Source: Geobacteraceae bacterium
Lineage (GTDB): Bacteria > Desulfobacterota > Desulfuromonadia > Geobacterales > Geobacteraceae
DNA: 64,000 nucleotides
Reading direction: 5' to 3'
NCBI GenBank assembly: GCA_029975275.1
Contig: JARKPN010000140.1
Span: 56,908-120,907 of the forward strand
The translations under genes were made by a program, and so were the position numbers. The notes under the pieces are model-generated. The model saw only the letters and a program-made list of their open reading frames with translations. It had not been told where the DNA came from and did not search any database. Positions 58,531-64,000 of the stretch are shown here, piece by piece. Each line of letters starts with the position of its first letter. The first letter of the stretch is position 1.

Positions 58531-60957
58531 ATGCAAAATGCAGAAGAAATCTCGAGGGTTAACCGTTTGAGGGAAAGATTTCTAAGCACTCCCCCTGCAG
58601 TCTGTTCCGAACGTGCGAAGATCGTCACACAAGCCTACAAAGATTACGATGGTGAGCCGGCGGTACTTAAGAGGGCCAAGACACTTTGTCGCATTCTTAG
58701 CGAAATGTCGATTTTTATTGGCGATGATGAATTGATTGTTGGGAATCAGTCCAGCAAACCCAGAAGTTCGCCCATCTTTCCGGAATTTTCATATGCGTGG
58801 ATTGTTGAGGAGATGGACAGGGAGCCATTTGAGAAAAGGGATGCCGACCGTTTTCTTATCGACGAGGAAACGAAATCGGACCTCAGGGGACTTGTTGATT
58901 TCTGGAAGGGAAAAACAGTTAATGATTTGACCATTAAAGCCTTGCCTGAAGAAACATTTAATACCATCAAAAACTCTTCTGTTTTTACCTTTGCCCCTGA
59001 CGTCGTTATATGTTCAGGGGTGGGGCACTATTCACCTCATTACAAAAAAATACTCGAAAAAGGTTTTTCCGGCATAAAGAAAGACGCTGAGGATAATCTC
59101 GACAAGCTTGGAATCCCTGCGGATGGAAAAGATGTTGAAAAATACAATTTCTGGAAAGCAGTGATAATCTCTTGCGATGCAATTATTGCTTTTGCAAAGC
59201 GGTATGCTGATTTGGCAAGAGAAAAGGCTTCTTCGGGGAATAATGCTGAAAGAAAAGCGGAACTCTTGAAAATCGCCGAAATCTGCGAAAAAGTTCCTGC
59301 TAATCCTGCAAGCAACTTCCGGGAGGCTTGTCAGTCTTTCTACTTCTTCCAGTTAGTCCTTCAACTTGAATCCAGTGGCCATTCAATTTCCCCCGGCCGC
59401 TTTGACCAGTACATGTTTCCGTACTTTGAAGCCGATATCGCACATGAGCGCATAACCGAAGAGGGCGCTCAGGAACTGATTGAGTGTCTATGGATCAAGC
59501 TCTCCGAAATCAACAAGATTCGGCCAATCGGAGCGACAAAAGCTTTCGGCGGTTATCCGATGTTCCAGAACCTGTGTGTCGGGGGACAGGATAGAGATGG
59601 AAAAGACGCTACCAACAAACTGTCCTTCATGTGTCTTGATGCTTCTCAGAATGTGAGATTGCACCAACCCTCGATTTCTGCGCGTGTATGGAACGGGACC
59701 CCTTATCTTCTGTGGAAGAAGATTGTAGAAGTTACCAAAAAAGGCCTCGGTATGCCGGCTTTATATAATGACGAGGTAATCATACCCGGCTTGCTTAACA
59801 GAGGAAAGTCAATCGCGGATGCTCGAGATTACGCAATAGTGGGATGTGTTGAGCCTGGTCCCCAAGGATATGAATATGGATGGTCAGGAGGAACCGGGGA
59901 CGCTCCTTTCTTCAATCTTCCTTCGTGCCTCGAATACGCGATGAATGATGGTAAGAGCCTGTTATCAAACATCCAGGTCGGACCGCAGACCGGTAGCATC
60001 GCCGACTTTGCATCGTTTGATGACGTAAAAGCCGCATATGAAAAACAGGTCAAATATTTTGTCGACCATTTTGCGGTAATAACCAATACGGCGGATTTGA
60101 TGCATCAACAGGCATGTCCACTTCCGTTCCTTTCTTGCGCCATGGAGCCGTGCGTCGAGCGAGGAATTGACGTCAGTGCAGGTGGCGCGAAATATAACGC
60201 TACGGGCACAGCAGGCGTTGGCGTCAGCAATACAGGTGACTCTTTGATGGCCATTAAACAGTATGTATTTGACGAAAAACGACTCAGCGGCGTCGAATTG
60301 CTTGAGACGCTGAAAAATGACTGGGCTGGTCAGGAGGTCCTGCGGAACGAAATTCTGGCCAAGGTTTCCCATTACGGGAATGACATTCCAGAAGCTGATG
60401 AAATGGCGGCCTGGGCAGCCGGTGTCTATTGCAAGCTTACCGAGAAATCTGTCGGTCCCAGAGGAAAATATAGCCCGGGTTTATACCCGGTCTCCGCAAA
60501 CCTTCCAATGGGGCTGGGTGTGGGTGCCTCGGCTGATGGCAGAAAGGCAAGAGAGGCGCTGGCAGATGGCATCTCTCCTGTGCACGGACGAGACATTAAT
60601 GGACCGACCGCCCTCCTGAATTCGGCATCCAGAATTGACCACCTTATTAATTCAAATGGGACGCTGCTCAATCTCAGGTTCCATCCCTCTGCCATCGAAG
60701 GCGATGTAGGCGAAAGTGCATTAATCGCCGCGCTGAAGACCTACTTTGAAATGAAGGGCTTGCATGTTCAATACAATGTCGTCAGCTCTCAGAAGCTCAG
60801 AGACGCACAGAGGAACCCGGCAAAATACAAAGACCTGATCGTAAGGGTAGCTGGTTATAGCGCATTGTTTGTCGGACTGGACCCTGACCTCCAAGAGGAT
60901 ATCATCACCCGGACAGAGTTCGAGGAAGTCGCTCCAAACTGCGCATGCGCTGGATAA
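58531..60957 (+). CDS. Glycyl-radical enzyme of the GCVEP (dehydratase/lyase) type, substrate unknown
   Basis: An 808-residue glycyl-radical enzyme. The radical glycine is Gly775 in RVAGYSALF, the thiyl-radical cysteine Cys439 and the general base Glu441 lie in VGCVEPGPQG. GCVEP groups it with glycerol and propanediol dehydratase, choline TMA-lyase, hydroxyproline dehydratase and isethionate lyase, not with pyruvate formate-lyase. GHSISPGRFDQY at 283-294 is a usual active-site strand. The segment after the active site (YEYGWSGGTGDAPFFNLPS) differs from the GWHDAAFFN form I know from hydroxyproline dehydratase and isethionate lyase, so specificity may be new. Its activase is encoded 2 kb downstream. 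Confidence 0.9.
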   Translation: MQNAEEISRVNRLRERFLSTPPAVCSERAKIVTQAYKDYDGEPAVLKRAKTLCRILSEMSIFIGDDELIVGNQSSKPRSSPIFPEFSYAWIVEEMDREPFEKRDADRFLIDEETKSDLRGLVDFWKGKTVNDLTIKALPEETFNTIKNSSVFTFAPDVVICSGVGHYSPHYKKILEKGFSGIKKDAEDNLDKLGIPADGKDVEKYNFWKAVIISCDAIIAFAKRYADLAREKASSGNNAERKAELLKIAEICEKVPANPASNFREACQSFYFFQLVLQLESSGHSISPGRFDQYMFPYFEADIAHERITEEGAQELIECLWIKLSEINKIRPIGATKAFGGYPMFQNLCVGGQDRDGKDATNKLSFMCLDASQNVRLHQPSISARVWNGTPYLLWKKIVEVTKKGLGMPALYNDEVIIPGLLNRGKSIADARDYAIVGCVEPGPQGYEYGWSGGTGDAPFFNLPSCLEYAMNDGKSLLSNIQVGPQTGSIADFASFDDVKAAYEKQVKYFVDHFAVITNTADLMHQQACPLPFLSCAMEPCVERGIDVSAGGAKYNATGTAGVGVSNTGDSLMAIKQYVFDEKRLSGVELLETLKNDWAGQEVLRNEILAKVSHYGNDIPEADEMAAWAAGVYCKLTEKSVGPRGKYSPGLYPVSANLPMGLGVGASADGRKAREALADGISPVHGRDINGPTALLNSASRIDHLINSNGTLLNLRFHPSAIEGDVGESALIAALKTYFEMKGLHVQYNVVSSQKLRDAQRNPAKYKDLIVRVAGYSALFVGLDPDLQEDIITRTEFEEVAPNCACAG

Positions 60958-60967
60958 GCTATGCAGG

Positions 60968-61003
60968 GGGTTGCCATGCCTGAAAATCAGACATGGCAAC
61001 CCT
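60968..61003 (+). terminator. Strong hairpin after the glycyl-radical enzyme
   Basis: GGGTTGCCATG pairs with CATGGCAACCC, with CTGA/TCAG closing near the loop. There is no U-tract, so it may be an RNA-processing or stability element that raises the level of the first gene in the operon. Confidence 0.6.
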
Positions 61004-61105
61004 GAATAGAAACCGGATCAATAATTACATGATATGGCGGTTTAATACACTATGTTGCTATCAGGCTGTTAACTCACCAGAGTGCACAACAAGAGGGAGG
61101 GTTAA

Positions 61106-62017
61106 ATGAACATGAAGAGAAGGATATATATTATTGCTGTAGTCATATGTATAGGGCTTTTTTCAGCACATCTCTCTTTTGCAGCGACAAATGCGAGAGA
61201 TTATATCCCCATGCCATCCGGAACGTTTCTGTTTTGTACCTATTTCAAGCATATTACAGCAAATTCCGTATTCTCTGAGGGGCAGAGGGTCAGTGATGAT
61301 TATAACTTTACCGAAAATCTGGGGATTTTTAGACCGGTTTATTACGCAAATCTCGGAAAAGCTTTGTATGGTGACGGTGGTCTTACCGTTGACCCCCAGG
61401 CACTTATCCTGTTTGGCGATGCGAATATAGATGGTGCCGCGGTTGGGAACAATCAGCTCTCTTCGTCGGGAATTGCAGACCCGATTTTGCTTGCCACTTT
61501 TTGGTTCGTAAATGATCCGAAAAACAAGTTCTGGGTCGGCTTCACTCCTTACGTTACTCTGCCTCTTGGTGACTATAACAAAGGAAGAACTTTCAATCTT
61601 GGGAATAACCGCTGGGCTTTCAAGCCTGAGTTGGGCATCGTGAAGGGGCTTGGAGAGAAAGCCTATTTGGACCTGGTTCTCAACGGAGAGTTCTATACTG
61701 ACAATAATGATTTTAATACTGGAAGCGCTATAGTGAAAAAGTCACAAAATCCGATATTTGGCATAGAAACACACCTGAGCTACGACATTACAAAGAACTG
61801 GTATGCATCCTTGGATTATTTTTATACCCATGGTGGCGAAACTAAAGTTGCCGGTATAAAACAGAATGATGTTCAGGACTCTCATGGCTTAGGGCTTTCC
61901 CTCTTTTGGCTGATAAACAGCAATAATCAGTTAATGATCGAATATCGTGACGATTTTGCAGTGAAAAATGGTCTTGGGACGAATACCTTTGGTGCAAGAT
62001 GGGCGTATTTTTTCTAA
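61106..62017 (+). CDS. Outer-membrane transporter, phenol-MetA pathway family
   Basis: A 303-residue exported protein with a signal peptide (MKRRIYIIAVVICIGLFSAHLSFA). Alternating beta-strand pattern, aromatic ends (KTFGARWAYFF-like C-terminus ending in FGARWAYFF) and WVGFTPYVTLPLGDYNKGR fit the Phenol_MetA_deg/SphA-type beta-barrel family, often found with catabolic genes for aromatic or hydrophobic compounds. GAGGGAGGGTTAA precedes the ATG. In this operon it may let the substrate cross the outer membrane. Confidence 0.75.
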   Translation: MNMKRRIYIIAVVICIGLFSAHLSFAATNARDYIPMPSGTFLFCTYFKHITANSVFSEGQRVSDDYNFTENLGIFRPVYYANLGKALYGDGGLTVDPQALILFGDANIDGAAVGNNQLSSSGIADPILLATFWFVNDPKNKFWVGFTPYVTLPLGDYNKGRTFNLGNNRWAFKPELGIVKGLGEKAYLDLVLNGEFYTDNNDFNTGSAIVKKSQNPIFGIETHLSYDITKNWYASLDYFYTHGGETKVAGIKQNDVQDSHGLGLSLFWLINSNNQLMIEYRDDFAVKNGLGTNTFGARWAYFF

Positions 62018-62110
62018 GAACAGCAACTCGTTTTGAGGTATTAGAGCTGATATGACTGATTTTGTTAAGACTTAAAGCGTTTTGCAATAAAATTTTAAGG
62101 GGGTTGTGTT

Positions 62111-62620
62111 ATGACCGCAGCGCTTCTTATCGCCATCGGAGTAATGTTTATTCCAGTAGCCATGCTCAATATTGGAAAAGGAGAACCAAAATCGACAGGG
62201 GGGATGGTACTCGTCACCGGGATAATTACGGTAGTAGGTGCTTTCCTGCAAGGAACTGTATTCAAAGATGTTTTTACGGCAGCCTTACTGTTTTCCTTTG
62301 GTATTCTTTATCTCGCTATTGCACACGCCTTGCTATCTGAAATATCTGACTGGAGATCAGTGGGCCAGTGCAGTTTTATGGTTGCAATTGTTTGTGCAAT
62401 ATATAGTTATTTGTTTTTAGTTGGAACCAAAATGGTTGCTCCAAGCTATTATCTATCCTTTATGACTGCAACATTTACTTTTCTTACTATTCAAGTTACT
62501 TTTATGGGATACGGAAAAATAAGCGGGAAATCTGTTGCATGGAGTCTATTCCTGATAACGGCTATTTGCCTGTTTCTCCCTGGGATTTATCTGATGGCTT
62601 ATGGCACATTGCCGTTTTAA
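62111..62620 (+). CDS. AmiS/UreI family channel
   Basis: A 169-residue inner-membrane protein with six predicted helices, matching AmiS/UreI channels that pass urea or short aliphatic amides. TAALLIAIGVMFIPVAMLNIGKGEPKSTGGM and the later FLTIQVTFMGYGKISGKSVAW are visible features. AAGGGGGTTGTGTT precedes the ATG. No urease or amidase gene is present, so in this operon it may move a small polar amide or amine that is the substrate or product of the glycyl-radical enzyme (inference). Confidence 0.8.
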   Translation: MTAALLIAIGVMFIPVAMLNIGKGEPKSTGGMVLVTGIITVVGAFLQGTVFKDVFTAALLFSFGILYLAIAHALLSEISDWRSVGQCSFMVAIVCAIYSYLFLVGTKMVAPSYYLSFMTATFTFLTIQVTFMGYGKISGKSVAWSLFLITAICLFLPGIYLMAYGTLPF

Positions 62621-62646
62621 GTCAAGATCTGCAAATTGTATAAATA

Positions 62647-62722
62647 ATGACTCAAGAAGACACTTATAATAATTATACCCTAAGATATATCAATAATATC
62701 ATTAAGTGTCTTCTTGAGTCAT
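62647..62722. repeat. Perfect 20-bp inverted repeat between channel and activase genes
   Basis: ATGACTCAAGAAGACACTTA at 62647-62666 is the exact reverse complement of 62703-62722, with a 36-base AT-rich loop. No T-tract follows. It could be a small mobile repeat or an mRNA hairpin that controls activase levels. Confidence 0.8.
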
Positions 62723-62903
62723 AACAACATCCAAGGAATCAGATTAGAAAAGTGTTCTTGCAATTACAGTGTTATTACGGCGGAGATTAAGCAAAGTAAT
62801 GTAGGAGTGTCTTTATGCGCGATAATTGTGGCTGAAGCCGTTCCCGCGTCATGTTTAGCCCCCGGAGTATAAAGCTAATTAATCGGCAATAAAGGGGAGA
62901 ATA

Positions 62904-63860
62904 ATGGAGAGCATAAGTTTTGGTTATGTATATGATATCCAGAGGTATACACTTCATGACGGACCTGGTATCCGGACTGCTGTATTTCTGCAGGGATGCC
63001 CTTTAAGATGTTTATGGTGTCATAGCCCTGAATCATGGACTGCTGAAGGAGAAATAGCATGGTTGGAACAGCTCTGTGCCGGAATAGAAAATTGTGGCGA
63101 ATGTCTCAAAGTGTGTAAGTCTGGTGCATTAACATATGGTGAACTCTTCTATTCCAAGATTGCAAAAAAAGACATCCAACTGGTTGATATCGATAGAAAT
63201 AAATGTGCTCGTTGTGGTGAGTGTGCAAAAGTTTGCTCCAATAAGGCGCTCTATTTGACATCAAAAAAAATGGATTTAGCAAGTGTGATCGACATAATCA
63301 TGAAAGATGAAAGATATTATCGCAAAACTGGTGGGGGAGTAACTGTTTCAGGTGGAGAACCAATGGAACAGGTATGGTTTGCCAGAGATATATTGAAGGA
63401 ATGTAAAAAGATGGGATTGAATACGACACTCGACACTACTGGCTATGCTAAATGGGAAAATTATCAAAAAGTGAATGAATTTGTGGATCTTTTTCTGTTT
63501 GACCTTAAACATACAAATTGTAAAAAATCAATAGAGTATACTAGTGTAAGCAATGATATGATTCTGGCAAATTTGAAAAAACTGGCATCTGTTGGATCTC
63601 GTATACAAATAAGAATACCAATAATACCAGGATATAATGACTCGGATGAAAATATCCATGCATCGGCATCTACTTGTAAGGAAATAGGTAAATCCTTGCA
63701 GCTTGTGCAATTGCTTCCTTATCACAGGCTTGGCATTGCCAAGTATAATCGCATAGGAAAAAAGTATGCTTTGACTTCACTTGAGCCTCCTCCCAAGTCT
63801 CATATGGAAGCTATTAAAAATATTTTTGAAACATATAATCTACCTGTCCAGATAGGCTAG
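62904..63860 (+). CDS. Glycyl-radical enzyme activating protein (radical SAM)
   Basis: A 318-residue activase. GYVYDIQRYTLHDGPGIRTAVFLQGCPLRCLWCHSPE carries the C-x3-C-x2-C radical-SAM cluster; a ferredoxin-like insert follows with CGECLKVC and CARCGECAKVC (two extra 4Fe-4S clusters, as in dehydratase/lyase activases). GGGVTVSGGEPMEQ and LDTTGYA complete the SAM site. It makes the glycyl radical on Gly775 of the enzyme at 58.5 kb. GGGGAG precedes the ATG. Base composition is AT-rich like its operon. Confidence 0.93.
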   Translation: MESISFGYVYDIQRYTLHDGPGIRTAVFLQGCPLRCLWCHSPESWTAEGEIAWLEQLCAGIENCGECLKVCKSGALTYGELFYSKIAKKDIQLVDIDRNKCARCGECAKVCSNKALYLTSKKMDLASVIDIIMKDERYYRKTGGGVTVSGGEPMEQVWFARDILKECKKMGLNTTLDTTGYAKWENYQKVNEFVDLFLFDLKHTNCKKSIEYTSVSNDMILANLKKLASVGSRIQIRIPIIPGYNDSDENIHASASTCKEIGKSLQLVQLLPYHRLGIAKYNRIGKKYALTSLEPPPKSHMEAIKNIFETYNLPVQIG

Positions 63861-63892
63861 TTCCATAGAAATAGTAATATTCTGTTTACAAA

Positions 63893-64000
63893 TTTACGCC
63901 CTAGTGTTCTGTGCGGTTAGTTCACCGCAAGAATTCCGAGGAATTTTGGTTCCTGGCAAGGTGCGGCGACACAGGCCTAGCAGGGTCTAAGCCGAGGAGC
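63893..64000. other. Possible end of an insertion sequence or repeat at the window edge
   Basis: The last ~108 bases switch back to higher GC and contain GTGCGGTTAGTTCACCGC, an inverted repeat (GCGGT...ACCGC), then GGAATTTTGGTTCC. No frame can be read to a known family within the window. It may be the left end of a mobile element bounding the AT-rich island. Confidence 0.3.

Overview
The window looks like a chromosomal segment of an anaerobic, GC-rich deltaproteobacterium close to Geobacter, Pelobacter and other Desulfuromonadales. The evidence is gene content: corrinoid methyl-transfer genes, a Desulfovibrio-type Mop aldehyde oxidoreductase with its DVU_155x maturation genes, DsrC/DsrMK-like genes, carboxy(nor)spermidine synthesis, a Family 2 encapsulin, and an anaerobic glycyl-radical enzyme. 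This placement is an inference. No rRNA, tRNA or CRISPR array was seen.

Region 1 (1-23.4 kb) is a one-carbon/sulfur block. It opens with the end of a corrinoid protein, then an overlapping operon of two nitrogenase-component-1-like subunits (NifK-like, NifD-like), a DUF1638 protein and a GNAT enzyme, then a NifS/IscS-type desulfurase. Five promoters or leaders between 6.7 and 12.0 kb carry one 17-bp palindrome, TCTA-N9-TAGA. They precede an iron alcohol dehydrogenase, a flavoprotein (antisense), a TolC-like protein, an Rrf2 regulator (its own gene) and CysK, so this is probably one Rrf2 regulon. MetK, two UroD-fold methyltransferases, a RACo-like corrinoid activator, a nitrate/sulfonate-type ABC transporter and a second CysK follow.

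Region 2 (23.4-28.2 kb) is a Family 2B-type encapsulin with a cyclic-nucleotide-binding insertion, a SufS-like desulfurase with a long low-complexity N-terminus (probable cargo), serine acetyltransferase and an Rrf2 regulator. With CysK next door it can be read as a sulfur storage and cysteine supply module.

Region 3 (28.3-50.3 kb) is a molybdenum block: MOT1-type molybdate permease, a short ModE, 24-bp ModE-like boxes, a MoeA/MogA-like protein, Mop aldehyde oxidoreductase with a complete DVU_1551-1557-like maturation set, XdhC and ModBC. Two matching structured RNA elements with a compensatory base change (31.06 and 36.22 kb), and three tandem stem-loops with a shared loop in the mop leader, are the most distinctive non-coding signals. 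A DsrC/DsrM/DsrK-like set without DsrAB lies inside this block.

Region 4 (50.3-55.7 kb) is a polyamine operon: XRE-cupin regulator with three evenly spaced operators, carboxynorspermidine dehydrogenase, decarboxylase and arginine decarboxylase.

Region 5 (55.8-64 kb) is clearly AT-richer and looks acquired. It has two near-duplicate GntR/FCD regulators, an IS-like remnant, then a strong promoter driving a GCVEP-type glycyl-radical enzyme, an outer-membrane protein, an AmiS/UreI-type channel and the radical-SAM activase. The substrate is unknown. This island and the nitrogenase-like/corrinoid operon are the best candidates for undescribed systems.
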